Positions 48,994 to 57,924 of a DNA stretch of 64,000 bases are shown here, in pieces. Origin of the DNA: Aquicoccus porphyridii (lineage in GTDB: Bacteria; Pseudomonadota; Alphaproteobacteria; Rhodobacterales; Rhodobacteraceae). Position numbers and translations under genes: made by a program. The notes under the pieces were generated by a model. The model saw only the letters and a program-made list of their open reading frames with translations, ran no database searches and had not been told where the DNA came from. The DNA lies in contig NZ_VINQ01000002.1 of assembly GCF_008369105.1 (NCBI RefSeq), positions 291,298 through 355,297 on the forward strand, in the 5' to 3' direction. Positions within the stretch are counted from its first letter, which is position 1. The number at the start of each line of letters is the position of its first letter.

Positions 48994-49611
48994 GTGGCGA
49001 AAGTTTTCTCGAAAACGGCGCGCGGGATGGTTGGCGGTATTGCGGCCGCGGCCTTCGGCGTGATCCTGATAGCCAGCGACGTGGCGGCGCAGGGGGCCGA
49101 AATGGGGTCCGAACGGTTCAGACGCGACACGCCCTCGCAACAGGGGCGCGACAAGGGCCAATACATTCCGACAATTTCAATCACGCCCGACGGCTGCGAG
49201 GCCTGGGTTATGGATGACGGTGCCGAAGGCTATGCCGTGAACCACGTGACCCGGCAGGGCAAACCGGTCTGCCGCGAAGTGAACGTCTGCGGCGTGCTCA
49301 ACTCGGACCAGTATTTCGCAACCGACAGCTACCACATCAACCGTGGTGGCCAGCAACGGCTGCGCGAATTCTTCCAGAACTCGAGTGCCTTTGCCTTCAC
49401 CGTCATCGGCCATACCGACAGCCGGGCCTCGGACGACTACAACATGCGCCTCTCGCTCAACCGCGCCAATTCCGTCGCGAAAGTCGCCCAGAGCGTGGGC
49501 GCCCGCCTCGTCGATGTGCGCGGCATGGGCGAACGCAGCCCGGTCGCTCCGAACAACACCGTCGCAGGCATGGCCAAGAATCGCCGCGTCGAAATCCTGT
49601 GCTTCGAATGA
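48994..49611 (+). CDS. OmpA-family peptidoglycan-associated protein
   Basis: 205 residues from a GTG at 48994 (AGGGA upstream). A signal peptide covers about residues 1-33. Residues 64-93 form a small domain bounded by cysteines (Cys68 to Cys93) with GCEAWVMDDGAEGY and GKPVC, shared with the next gene. Residues about 100-205 are an OmpA C-terminal domain with TVIGHTDSRASDDYNMRLSLNRA and GMAKNRRVEI, which binds peptidoglycan. There is no beta-barrel, so it is periplasmic or tethered through its partner. Confidence 0.9.
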   Translation: MAKVFSKTARGMVGGIAAAAFGVILIASDVAAQGAEMGSERFRRDTPSQQGRDKGQYIPTISITPDGCEAWVMDDGAEGYAVNHVTRQGKPVCREVNVCGVLNSDQYFATDSYHINRGGQQRLREFFQNSSAFAFTVIGHTDSRASDDYNMRLSLNRANSVAKVAQSVGARLVDVRGMGERSPVAPNNTVAGMAKNRRVEILCFE

Positions 49612-49625
49612 ACAAGGGGCCACAC

Positions 49626-49937
49626 ATGAAACTCACATTGAAACTGGCGCTCTGCGCCTCGCTTCTCGCGGTGGCCGGATGTGACGAAACCCTGGGCGGC
49701 TATCCCGCCGACAAGACCATCGACCGCGGTATCGACAGCAAGCACCTGTCGCAACTGCAATGGGGCATCTGGGTCGATCCCCGGGGCTGCGACACCTGGA
49801 TCGCCGATGACGGGCTCGAAGGCTACATGGTCCGGCGGCTCGACAAACACGGCAAGCCGGTCTGCTCGGGCGTTGCCCCGCCGACCCATACCGCCGGCCA
49901 CTTCAAGGGCGGGTCGAGAATCCCCGATCCGAACTGA
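49626..49937 (+). CDS. Lipoprotein sharing a domain with the adjacent OmpA-family protein
   Basis: 103 residues from ATG 49626. The lipobox LLAVAGC makes Cys19 the lipid-bearing residue. Residues 51-80 (DPRGCDTWIADDGLEGY to GKPVC) match residues 64-93 of the preceding protein at 16 of 30 positions, including both cysteines. It follows 14 bases after that gene. An outer-membrane anchor for a joint complex is a reasonable guess. Confidence 0.85.
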   Translation: MKLTLKLALCASLLAVAGCDETLGGYPADKTIDRGIDSKHLSQLQWGIWVDPRGCDTWIADDGLEGYMVRRLDKHGKPVCSGVAPPTHTAGHFKGGSRIPDPN

Positions 49938-50099
49938 AACATGGAAATTGCGCGAATTTCGGCCGTGCGGGGCAACCTGCGCGGCCGTTTTGGTATCAAT
50001 CGCGTGACATCTGCGCGCCCGGCCTTGCGCCGCGCCGCGCGGCTTGGCACCATCATGTCGCGGCCCCCGTCCCCCGTACCGCATATCAAGGAGAACTGA

Positions 50100-51134
50100 T
50101 TGGCCATAAACGTGCTGCCCCCGCCCCAATCACCCGATGGTGACGACCCCGACGCACTGCGCGAGAGCCTCGCCGAATTTCCCGACAACCGTCTCCTGAT
50201 CGAGCTTTGCGGCGAATATGACCGTAATCTTGCCGAGATCGAACAGAAACTCGGGGTGCAGATCCTGCGCCGCGGCAACCAGATCGTGGTGATCGGCGAC
50301 GCCGCCTCCTCGACCGAGGCGCTGTCGGTTCTGGGCACGCTTTACGAACGGCTCGAATCGGGCCGTAGGGTCGATTCGGGCGATGTCGACCGCGAACTGC
50401 GGATGGACAGCCCCGGCGGCTCTTACGACGGCGACCAGCTCGAGATGTTTCGCGGCGGCCGGATCGAGATCAAGACCCGCAAGAAAACCGTCGAACCGCG
50501 CACCGACGCCCAGAAAATCTATGTCCAGAGCCTGTTTGCCAACGAACTGGCCTTCGGCATCGGCCCCGCTGGCACCGGCAAGACCTATCTCGCCGTCGCC
50601 GTCGGCGTGAACATGTTCGTCGAGGGCCATGTCGACCGCATCATCCTGTCGCGCCCCGCCGTCGAGGCGGGCGAGAAACTGGGCTACCTGCCCGGCGACA
50701 TGAAGGACAAGGTCGACCCCTACATGCAGCCGCTCTATGACGCGCTGAACGATTTCCTGCCCGGCAAGCAACTGGCCAAGCTGATCGAGGAAAAGCGCAT
50801 CGAGATCGCGCCGCTCGCGTTCATGCGCGGGCGCACGCTCTCGAACGCCTTCGTGGTGCTCGACGAGGCGCAGAATGCCACCACCATGCAGATGAAGATG
50901 TTTCTCACCCGCCTTGGCGAAGGCTCGCGCATGGTCATCACCGGCGACCGCTCACAGGTCGACCTGCCGCGCGGCGTGCCCTCGGGGCTGTCGGATGCCG
51001 AATCGCTGCTCAAGGGCGTCGACGGGATCAGCTTCAATTACTTCACCTCGAAGGACGTGGTGCGCCACCCGCTCGTGGCCCGCATCATCGAAGCCTATGA
51101 CGCCGCCGACCCGGCACGACCGCACAAACCCTGA
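50100..51134 (+). CDS. phoH: PhoH-family ATPase (YbeZ type)
   Basis: 344 residues from a TTG at 50100, which has a strong AAGGAG site six bases upstream. An N-terminal KH-like RNA-binding region (VQILRRGNQIVVIG) precedes the ATPase with Walker A GPAGTGKTYLAVAVGV and Walker B VVLDEAQNATTMQMK. YbeZ proteins work with YbeY in rRNA maturation. It lies before ybeY as in most bacteria. Confidence 0.95.
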   Translation: MAINVLPPPQSPDGDDPDALRESLAEFPDNRLLIELCGEYDRNLAEIEQKLGVQILRRGNQIVVIGDAASSTEALSVLGTLYERLESGRRVDSGDVDRELRMDSPGGSYDGDQLEMFRGGRIEIKTRKKTVEPRTDAQKIYVQSLFANELAFGIGPAGTGKTYLAVAVGVNMFVEGHVDRIILSRPAVEAGEKLGYLPGDMKDKVDPYMQPLYDALNDFLPGKQLAKLIEEKRIEIAPLAFMRGRTLSNAFVVLDEAQNATTMQMKMFLTRLGEGSRMVITGDRSQVDLPRGVPSGLSDAESLLKGVDGISFNYFTSKDVVRHPLVARIIEAYDAADPARPHKP

Positions 51135-51273
51135 GTGAACCACGCGCCCTTTTTCGCAAACCGCTCAACCGGCTATGGCATGCCGCGCCGGAACGAAGTT
51201 CAGCCGCCCCGCCCCGACTCAAACCCGGGGCGGGAGTTTCCAATCCAGCGCGACACGGGCTAAACCACACCCC

Positions 51274-51789
51274 ATGTGCATCGACCTCATCATCGAAGAC
51301 GACCGCTGGAGCGCCACCGCGCTCGACCGACTCGCCCCCCGCGCGGCCCGCGCCACGCTCACCCGTCTCGGTCTCGACCCCGACGCCCATGAGCTTTGCC
51401 TCATGGCCTGTGACGATACCCGCATCGCCACGCTCAACGCCGATTTCCGCGACAAGCCCCGGCCCACCAACGTGCTGAGCTGGCCCGCGACCGATCTTGC
51501 CGCTTCTGAGGACGGCGACCCCCCGGCCTTGCCCGAACCCGACCCGCATGACCCCGACGCGGGGTTCCTCGGTGACATCGCCATCGCCTATGAAACCTGC
51601 ATGCGCGAAGCCGCCGAACAGCACAAATCCCCCGACGACCATGTGACGCACCTCGTTGTTCACGCGATCCTGCATTGCCTGGGCTATGATCACATGCGTG
51701 ACCGCGATGCCACCCTCATGGAGCGACTTGAGGTCGACATACTTGGCAAACTCGGTATTCCTGACCCATATAGGGACACATCGGGGTAA
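51274..51789 (+). CDS. ybeY: Endoribonuclease YbeY
   Basis: 171 residues from ATG 51274. The zinc site HAILHCLGYDH matches HxxxHxxGxDH exactly, and RPTNVLSWP and GDIAIAYET are the other conserved blocks. YbeY takes part in 16S rRNA 3'-end maturation and ribosome quality control. No clear ribosome site was seen, so an upstream start is possible. Confidence 0.95.
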   Translation: MCIDLIIEDDRWSATALDRLAPRAARATLTRLGLDPDAHELCLMACDDTRIATLNADFRDKPRPTNVLSWPATDLAASEDGDPPALPEPDPHDPDAGFLGDIAIAYETCMREAAEQHKSPDDHVTHLVVHAILHCLGYDHMRDRDATLMERLEVDILGKLGIPDPYRDTSG

Positions 51790-51810
51790 TCCCCTCTGGA
51801 CAAGGTAAAA

Positions 51811-52725
51811 ATGGGCGACACAGACGACGGGTCTTCTAACGCGGCGCACAGCGCGCCGGGCGAGACGACCGAACCACCACAACCGGACCCGGCCGAGAAC
51901 GGGTTCTTCAGACGGATCATGAGCGCACTCAGCCCCTCGGACACGGGCGATGCCGCCGATCCGGCCACGACACCGGCACAGGCCGTGGCGGCGATGCCCG
52001 GCCTGCTCAACCTGCGCCGCATGACGGTCGAGGACGTGATGATTCCCAAGGCCGAGATCGTCGCCGTGGCCACCACCATCACCCGCGACGACCTGGTCGA
52101 GGTCTTCCGCGACAGCGGCATGACCCGCCTGCCGGTCTACGAAGAGACGCTCGACACCCCGCTCGGCATGGTCCACCTCAAGGATTTCGCGCTCCAATAC
52201 GGCTTCAACGGCGCCGCCAGCGAACAGATCGACCTCAAGAAGATGCTGCGCCCGCTCCTGTTCGTTCCGCCCTCCATGCCGATCGGCGTCCTGCTGACCA
52301 AGATGCAGACCGAACGCCGCCACATGGCACTGGTGATCGACGAATATGGCGGGGTCGACGGGCTGGCCACCATCGAGGACCTGATCGAACAGGTGGTCGG
52401 CGAGATCGAGGACGAACACGACCTCGAAGAAGACAATTACTTCACGCGCGAATCGCCCGGCTGCTATTCGGCCCAGGCCAAGACCCCGCTGGACGAGTTC
52501 GAGACCGAGATCGGCCTCTCGCTCACCGATGCCGAGGATATCGACGAGGAAGAGATCGACACGCTGGGCGGGCTGGTCTTCATGCTCTCGGGCCGGGTGC
52601 CGGTGCGCGGCGAGGTGGTCCAGCACCCCAACGGCACCGAGTTCGAGGTGACCGACGCCGATCCCCGCCGGATCAAGCGCCTGCGCGTGCGCCTGCCCGA
52701 TCATTCCGCCGCCAGCGATGGTTAG
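51811..52725 (+). CDS. corC: CorC/HlyC-type CBS-domain protein
   Basis: 304 residues. A disordered acidic N-terminal stretch is followed by two CBS domains (TVEDVMIPKAEIVAV and ALVIDEYGGVDGLATIEDLIEQVVGEIEDE) and the C-terminal CorC_HlyC domain. E. coli YbeX/CorC is linked to magnesium handling and ribosome metabolism. Its end overlaps the start of lnt by eight bases. Confidence 0.94.
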   Translation: MGDTDDGSSNAAHSAPGETTEPPQPDPAENGFFRRIMSALSPSDTGDAADPATTPAQAVAAMPGLLNLRRMTVEDVMIPKAEIVAVATTITRDDLVEVFRDSGMTRLPVYEETLDTPLGMVHLKDFALQYGFNGAASEQIDLKKMLRPLLFVPPSMPIGVLLTKMQTERRHMALVIDEYGGVDGLATIEDLIEQVVGEIEDEHDLEEDNYFTRESPGCYSAQAKTPLDEFETEIGLSLTDAEDIDEEEIDTLGGLVFMLSGRVPVRGEVVQHPNGTEFEVTDADPRRIKRLRVRLPDHSAASDG

Positions 52726-54274
52726 GGTCAGGGCGGACCACGCCACCCGGCTCGAGACCCGCGCCCGCCGCCTCTTCCCGGGGCGGCTCATGGGCGTGGC
52801 GGCGGTCCTTGGCGGGCTGGCCGCGCTCGGTCATGCGCCGTTCAACCTCTGGCCGCTGGCCCTCATCGGGCTGGCCGGGCTCTTCGGGCTCTACCGCGCG
52901 GCCCTGACCCCGGCGCGCGCCTTCTGGACCGGCTGGGCCGGCGGGGCCGGTTATTTCGCCGTGGCACTGCACTGGATCGTCGAGCCGTTTCTCGTCGATA
53001 TCGCCCGCCATGGCTGGATGGCACCCTTCGCGCTGGTGTTCCTCGCCGGGGGGCTGGCACTCTTCTGGGGGCTGGCCTTTGCGCTGGCACGCCGCATGGG
53101 CGGCCGGCTGATCGGCGGCGCGCTGGCATGGGTCGCCACCCTGACCCTGGCCGAAATGGCGCGCGCCTATCTCTTCACCGGCTTTCCATGGGCGCTCGCG
53201 GGCTATCTCTGGGCGTCCAGCCCCGCCGCGATCCATGCCGCCGTCATCGGCCCCTACGGCCTCACCGCCGCGGCGCTGGCCACGGGCGTTGCGCTCTGGC
53301 TGCTGCTCTCGGCCCAGCACCGCCGCGCGGCCCTCGCCGGGCTGGCGCTGGTCGGCCTGTTCATCGCTGCGGGCTGGGGCCTCGGTCGCCCCGTCCCGCC
53401 GGACGCGGACGCCCCGGTGATCCGCCTCGTGCAACCCAACGCCCCGCAGCACCAGAAATGGGACCCCGCCCATCTCCGCGTCTTCTTCGACCGCCAGCTG
53501 GGCTTTACCGCCGCCCCCGCCCGGGCCACCCCGCCCGATCTCACCATCTGGCCCGAAACCGCGATCCCGTGGTTTCTCGACAACGCGGGCGAGGCGCTGG
53601 AGATGATCTCCGACATGGCCGGGGGCCGACCCGTGGTGCTCGGCCTGCGCCGCCTCGACGGCGCGCGATTGCTCAATTCGCTCATCGTGCTCGGCCCGGA
53701 CGGCAGCCCCCACGCGCTCTATGACAAGCACCATCTCGTGCCCTTCGGCGAATACATGCCACTGGGCAATCTCGCCGCGCGCGCGGGGCTGACCGGCTTT
53801 GCCAACGACCAGGGCTTTGGCTATTCCCCCGGCCCCGGGCCCCGGCTGGTCGAACTGCCCGGCATCGGTCGCGCCCTGCCGCTCATCTGCTACGAGGCCG
53901 TCTTTCCCCATGACGTGGCCGCCGCCCCGGCCCGGCCCCGGCTGCTCATGCAGATCACCAACGACGCGTGGTTCGGGCGCTTTTCCGGGCCATTCCAGCA
54001 CCTTCAGCAGGCCCGGATGCGCGCCATCGAACAGGGGCTGCCCATGGCGCGGGCCGCCAATACCGGCGTTTCGGCCATGATCGGCCCGCGCGGCCACATC
54101 TCGGCGCAGATCGCGCTCGGCGAGGCCGGGTTCACCGATGCTGCCCTGCCGCCGGCCCTCCCGCCCACGCTTTATGCCCGCACGGGCGACGCACCGCTGG
54201 CGCTTCTTCTGGTTCTCACGCTCGCCCTTTTGGCGTTTCGCCGCGGCCAGGCAAGCCGCCCACCCTCCGAATAG
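52718..54274 (+). CDS. lnt: Apolipoprotein N-acyltransferase
   Basis: 518 residues. About eight membrane helices (the first six between residues 25 and 220) and a periplasmic nitrilase domain with Glu (TIWPETAIPWF), Lys (YDKHHLVPFGEYMP) and Cys (LICYEAVFP). It adds the third acyl chain to lipoproteins. The start ATG lies inside the end of corC. Confidence 0.96.
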   Translation: MVRVRADHATRLETRARRLFPGRLMGVAAVLGGLAALGHAPFNLWPLALIGLAGLFGLYRAALTPARAFWTGWAGGAGYFAVALHWIVEPFLVDIARHGWMAPFALVFLAGGLALFWGLAFALARRMGGRLIGGALAWVATLTLAEMARAYLFTGFPWALAGYLWASSPAAIHAAVIGPYGLTAAALATGVALWLLLSAQHRRAALAGLALVGLFIAAGWGLGRPVPPDADAPVIRLVQPNAPQHQKWDPAHLRVFFDRQLGFTAAPARATPPDLTIWPETAIPWFLDNAGEALEMISDMAGGRPVVLGLRRLDGARLLNSLIVLGPDGSPHALYDKHHLVPFGEYMPLGNLAARAGLTGFANDQGFGYSPGPGPRLVELPGIGRALPLICYEAVFPHDVAAAPARPRLLMQITNDAWFGRFSGPFQHLQQARMRAIEQGLPMARAANTGVSAMIGPRGHISAQIALGEAGFTDAALPPALPPTLYARTGDAPLALLLVLTLALLAFRRGQASRPPSE

Positions 54275-54277
54275 CCA

Positions 54278-54306
54278 TTGACCCCGGGGCAGGACCTGCT
54301 TAACCA
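54278..54306 (+). promoter_or_regulatory. Promoter of metK
   Basis: TTGACC (54278-54283) and TAACCA (54301-54306) are separated by 17 bases, directly upstream of the riboswitch. The -35 box is strong and the -10 box weak. Confidence 0.55.
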
Positions 54307-54317
54307 GATACGAATTC

Positions 54318-54366
54318 CCGTCACAACGGCTTCCTGGCGTGGCGGACAAACAATCAATGGAGCGCT
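54318..54366 (+). ncRNA. SAM/SAH riboswitch
   Basis: ACAACGGCTTCCTGGCGT is the conserved core of the SAM/SAH motif, flanked by complementary GTC and GGC-type bases, and ATGGAGC follows 17 bases later. The GGAG in that last part is also the ribosome site of metK, so ligand binding would hide it and lower SAM synthetase. The class is known from Rhodobacterales metK leaders. Confidence 0.9.
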
Positions 54367-54370
54367 TTTC

Positions 54371-55540
54371 ATGGCCAGGCAGAACTATGTATTTACCTCG
54401 GAATCCGTTTCCGAGGGCCACCCCGACAAGGTCTGCGACCGCATTTCCGACGCGATCCTCGATGCCTTCCTGACCGAGGAAAGCGGCGCCCGCGTCGCCT
54501 GCGAGACCTTTGCCACCTCGGGAATGGTGGTGATCGGCGGTGAGGTCGGGCTATCCGATCAGGAACGGCTCAAGAACTACATGGGCCGGATCGGTCAGAT
54601 CGCGCGCGACTGCATCAAGGACATCGGCTACGAGCAGGAGAAGTTCCACTGGAACACCTGCCACGTGCTGAACTTCCTGCACGAACAATCCGCCCATATC
54701 AGCCAGGGCGTGGTCGACCGAGACGGCGCCGGCGACCAGGGCATCATGTTCGGTTACGCGGTGGATGAGACCCCCGAACTCATGCCTGCCCCGATCCAGT
54801 ATTCCCACAAGATCCTGCGCCGCCTCGCCGAGGTCCGCAAATCCGGCGCCGAACCCAGCCTGCGCCCCGATGCCAAGACCCAGCTTTCGCTGCGCTACGA
54901 AGACGGCAAACCCGTCGAGGTCACACAGCTCGTGCTCTCGACCCAGCATGAAAGCGAAGACCAGACCTCCGACGACATCCGCGCCATCGTCGAGCCCTAT
55001 ATCCGCGAAGTGCTGCCCGCCGAATGGCTGACCGAGCGCACCGAATGGTGGGTCAACCCGACCGGCACTTTCGTGATCGGCGGCCCCGACGGGGATGCAG
55101 GGCTGACCGGGCGCAAGATCATCGTCGACACCTATGGCGGCTCGGCCCCGCATGGCGGCGGCGCGTTCTCCGGCAAGGACCCGACCAAGGTCGACCGCTC
55201 GGCCGCCTATGCCGCGCGCTATCTCGCCAAGAACATCGTCGCGGCCGGGCTCGCCTCGCGCTGCACACTGCAACTGAGCTATGCCATCGGCGTGGCCAAG
55301 CCGCTGTCGATCTATGTCGACACCCACGGCACCGGCAAGGTCGAGGAAGCCGCGATCGAAAACGCCGTGGCCAAGGCGATGGACCTCACCCCGCGCGGCA
55401 TCCGCGTCCATCTGGGCCTTGACCGCGCGATTTATGAACGCACCGCCGCCTATGGCCATTTCGGACGCGAACCCGACACCGAGGGCGGCTTTAGCTGGGA
55501 AAAGACCGACTTGGCCGAGAAGATCAGCAAGGAAGTCTGA
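54371..55540 (+). CDS. metK: S-adenosylmethionine synthase
   Basis: 389 residues from ATG 54371, the first start after the riboswitch. [21 protein letters not shown], the [12 protein letters not shown] loop, and [21 protein letters not shown] are family signatures. It makes SAM from methionine and ATP. Followed by a clean terminator. Confidence 0.97.
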   Translation: MARQNYVFTSESVSEGHPDKVCDRISDAILDAFLTEESGARVACETFATSGMVVIGGEVGLSDQERLKNYMGRIGQIARDCIKDIGYEQEKFHWNTCHVLNFLHEQSAHISQGVVDRDGAGDQGIMFGYAVDETPELMPAPIQYSHKILRRLAEVRKSGAEPSLRPDAKTQLSLRYEDGKPVEVTQLVLSTQHESEDQTSDDIRAIVEPYIREVLPAEWLTERTEWWVNPTGTFVIGGPDGDAGLTGRKIIVDTYGGSAPHGGGAFSGKDPTKVDRSAAYAARYLAKNIVAAGLASRCTLQLSYAIGVAKPLSIYVDTHGTGKVEEAAIENAVAKAMDLTPRGIRVHLGLDRAIYERTAAYGHFGREPDTEGGFSWEKTDLAEKISKEV

Positions 55541-55562
55541 CCCCACGTCAAAGCCCGACACG

Positions 55563-55590
55563 GCCCCGCCCCCACCGGGCGGGGCTTTTC
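55563..55590 (+). terminator. Rho-independent terminator of metK
   Basis: GCCCCGCCC pairs with GGGCGGGGC around CCACC, followed by TTTTC. Confidence 0.9.
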
Positions 55591-55644
55591 ATTGCCCCCG
55601 GCCCGGTGCAGTCTCGGTGTGACCGACCCGCGAAAGGCCATGAC

Positions 55645-56274
55645 ATGCTGTTCTACGACTGCTCCACCGCCCCCAACCCGCGCCGCGCGCGCATCTTCAT
55701 CGCCGAAAAAGGGCTCACGGTCGAAACCCGCGAGATCTCGATCGCCAAGGGCGAACAGCTCTCACCCGAATTTCGCGCCATCAACCCGCGCGCCACCGTG
55801 CCGGTGCTCGTCACCGACGACGGCACCACGCTGGCCGAGAATATCGCCATCGCCACCTATCTCGAAGCCCGCTTTCCCGAACCGCCCCTGATGGGCACCA
55901 CGCCCGAGGAAAAGGGCACCGTCGCGATGTGGAACGCCATCGTCGAAGGTCAGGGCGGCATGGCCGTGGCCGAAGCCTTCCGCAATGGCCACCCGGCGAT
56001 GAAGGGCCGCGCCCTGCCCGGCCCGCTCGACTTGCCGCAGATCCCCGAACTGGCCGAACGCGGGCTGCGCCGCACCCATGCCTATTTCGACCTGCTCGAA
56101 ACCCGGCTCCAGCAAAGCCCGTGGCTCGCCGGCGACAGCTTCACCCTCGCCGACATCAGCGCCTTCGTGTTCACCGATTTCGCCCGCGTGGTGAAACTGC
56201 GCCCGCCGGAAACCAACGCCGCCACGCAGGACTGGCTCACCCGGATGCGCGCCCGCCCCTCGTCCAGCCTCTGA
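55645..56274 (+). CDS. Glutathione S-transferase family protein
   Basis: 209 residues from ATG 55645. An N-terminal thioredoxin-fold domain with STAPNPRRARIFIAEKG (possible catalytic Ser6 or Tyr4), INPRATVPVLVTDDG as the cis-Pro loop and ENIAIATYLE for glutathione contacts, followed by the helical domain with FTLADISAFVF. The substrate is unknown. Together with the doxX gene it separates metK from trmB, which are adjacent in many relatives. Confidence 0.92.
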   Translation: MLFYDCSTAPNPRRARIFIAEKGLTVETREISIAKGEQLSPEFRAINPRATVPVLVTDDGTTLAENIAIATYLEARFPEPPLMGTTPEEKGTVAMWNAIVEGQGGMAVAEAFRNGHPAMKGRALPGPLDLPQIPELAERGLRRTHAYFDLLETRLQQSPWLAGDSFTLADISAFVFTDFARVVKLRPPETNAATQDWLTRMRARPSSSL

Positions 56275-56328
56275 CAGAGCCCCTGATACCGGGGCCAGCG
56301 TCGCGCCACCCGAGACGTCGCGCAATCG

Positions 56329-56409
56329 AGTATTTATGACCAAGAAAGAGACAAGGGTTCCGTGCGTTCAAACGCACCCCCTTGCTCTTTCTTGGTCCAA
56401 ATACTCATC
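56329..56409. terminator. Long hairpin made from two inverted GAGTATTT repeats
   Basis: GAGTATTT, GACCAAGAAAGAG and CAAGGG in the left arm pair with CCCTTG, CTCTTTCTTGGTC and AAATACTC in the right arm; the tip adds GTGCGTT/AACGCAC. It stands between the converging gst and doxX genes and is symmetrical, so it should stop transcription from both sides. Confidence 0.8.
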
Positions 56410-56432
56410 GCCGCCCGAGGGCGGCAATCCGG

Positions 56433-56861
56433 TTACGCGGCGGCCCCGCTGCGGACCCGGTCGAGCGAGAACGCGCCCGCGCCAAAGCTCACCACCATCA
56501 GCATCCCGCCGGCGATGCTCACGTTTTTCCAAAAGCTGATCATCTGCGTCTGCGCTTCCATCCCTTCCATGCCAAGGCCCGGCAGGAAGTGGAACAGCAG
56601 GCCCGACAGAAGCGTGAACCCGGCAAGCAAGAAGGCCACGATCCGCGCCTGCCAGCCCAGCAAGAGCGCAAGCCCCCCACCAAGCTCGGTCAGGATGACC
56701 AGCGGCAAAAGGCTGCCCGGCACGCCCATCATTTCCATGTAGCCCTGCGTGCCTTCGTAGCCGGTGATTTTCTGCGCGCCCGCGCTGATGAATATGAGAG
56801 ACAAGAGCGCGCGCCCCAGCGGCGCGGCAAGGGTCTGTGCTGTCGTGAGTGCGTTGGTCAT
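56433..56861 (-). CDS. DoxX-family membrane protein
   Basis: 142 residues with four membrane helices. LGRALLSLIFISAGAQKI and ELGGGLALLLGWQARIVAFLLAGFTLLSG are typical of the DoxX/YphA family. Members are linked to thiosulfate oxidation, redox stress or unknown work; nothing here decides. GAAGAGGAT precedes the start. Confidence 0.88.
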   Translation of the reverse strand: MTNALTTAQTLAAPLGRALLSLIFISAGAQKITGYEGTQGYMEMMGVPGSLLPLVILTELGGGLALLLGWQARIVAFLLAGFTLLSGLLFHFLPGLGMEGMEAQTQMISFWKNVSIAGGMLMVVSFGAGAFSLDRVRSGAAA

Positions 56862-57005
56862 GTCATTTATCCTCTTCCATATGTTCAGGCCCCGGTCATC
56901 CGGGGGATGCGCGGGATATGGGGCAAATCGCCGCTCTGCACCATTACCTAATTCTCCCTACTCGATGTGCACAGGCGCACCAAACGCCCGATCAGCGCGC
57001 GCCGC
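56862..57005. other. Non-coding stretch between doxX and the repeat element
   Basis: No gene was found. The stretch holds the doxX ribosome site and presumably its promoter; together with the adjacent repeat element, the gap from doxX to trmB is 301 bases. A short hairpin CCCCGGTCATCCGGGGG lies at about 56892. Confidence 0.4.
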
Positions 57006-57115
57006 GTTAACCGAAATTCCCGCCGTTTTCGCTGCAACGCGGCGGTGTACGCATAACAGCCGGGCCGCAGCCGGAAATCACCCCCCGATTTTTCGCCGAA
57101 AATCCCTTGTTAACC
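57006..57115. repeat. Intergenic GTTAACC element, copy 3
   Basis: Bounded by GTTAACC at 57006 and at 57109. The core GCAACGCGGCGGTGTACG, ACAGCCGGGCCGCAGCCGGA and ATCACCCCCCG is shared with the copy at 34.5 kb, and the end spacing of 103 bases with the copy at 17 kb. It lies just upstream of trmB. Confidence 0.6.
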
Positions 57116-57162
57116 CCACCGCGCGCTTGCGCCGCGCCGCGCTCATGGCTACGAGGCAGCGC

Positions 57163-57888
57163 ATGACCACGTCGAACCATCATTCCGGCGCACCATGGCG
57201 CAATTTCTATGGCCGGATCAAGGGCAAGGCCCTGCGCCCGTCGCAGCAGGTCTACCTTGATGAAGATCTTGGAAAACTCTCGCCCGGCGCGGTCGGATGG
57301 GACCTGAACCCCGACCGTGAACCCCTTGATCTCGATACGCTTTTCGGGGGTCGCGAGGTCTGGCTCGAAATCGGGTTCGGCGGTGGCGAACACATGGTTC
57401 ACCAAGCCGCGCAGAACCCCGGTGTCGGCTTCATCGGCGCCGAACCCTATATCAACGGCGTCGCCATGCTTCTGGGCAAGATCCGCGACGCGGGCTGCGA
57501 CAACATCCGCATTCACCCCGGCGACGCGCGCGATCTGTTCGACGTGTTGCCCGCCGGTTCGATCTCCCGCGCCTTCCTGCTCTACCCCGACCCATGGCCC
57601 AAGAAAAGGCACCACCGCCGCCGCTTCGTCACCCCGGAACACCTTGAACCACTTGCGAAAATTCTCAAGCCCGGTGCGATCTTCCGGGTCGCGACCGACA
57701 TCCCCGATTACGTCCGCCAGACCCTCGAAGAGGTGCCGCGCTTTGGCTTCGACTGGCTGGCCGAGCGCCCCGCCGACTGGCGCGACCCATGGGATGACTG
57801 GATGTCCACCCGTTACGAGCAAAAGGCCCTGCGCGAGGGCCGCGTGCCGCATTATCTCACCTTCCGCAGGCGCGGCGCGGCGGATTAA
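57163..57888 (+). CDS. trmB: tRNA (guanine-N7-)-methyltransferase
   Basis: 241 residues from ATG 57163 (57145 is also in frame). WLEIGFGGGEH is the SAM-binding loop, FIGAEPYINGVA the next strand, and FLLYPDPWPKKRHHRRRFV the family's catalytic block. It methylates G46 of tRNA. Confidence 0.96.
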   Translation: MTTSNHHSGAPWRNFYGRIKGKALRPSQQVYLDEDLGKLSPGAVGWDLNPDREPLDLDTLFGGREVWLEIGFGGGEHMVHQAAQNPGVGFIGAEPYINGVAMLLGKIRDAGCDNIRIHPGDARDLFDVLPAGSISRAFLLYPDPWPKKRHHRRRFVTPEHLEPLAKILKPGAIFRVATDIPDYVRQTLEEVPRFGFDWLAERPADWRDPWDDWMSTRYEQKALREGRVPHYLTFRRRGAAD

Positions 57889-57924
57889 CCGATCCTTCGC
57901 AAATCGGCGCTACACTGGCGATGA

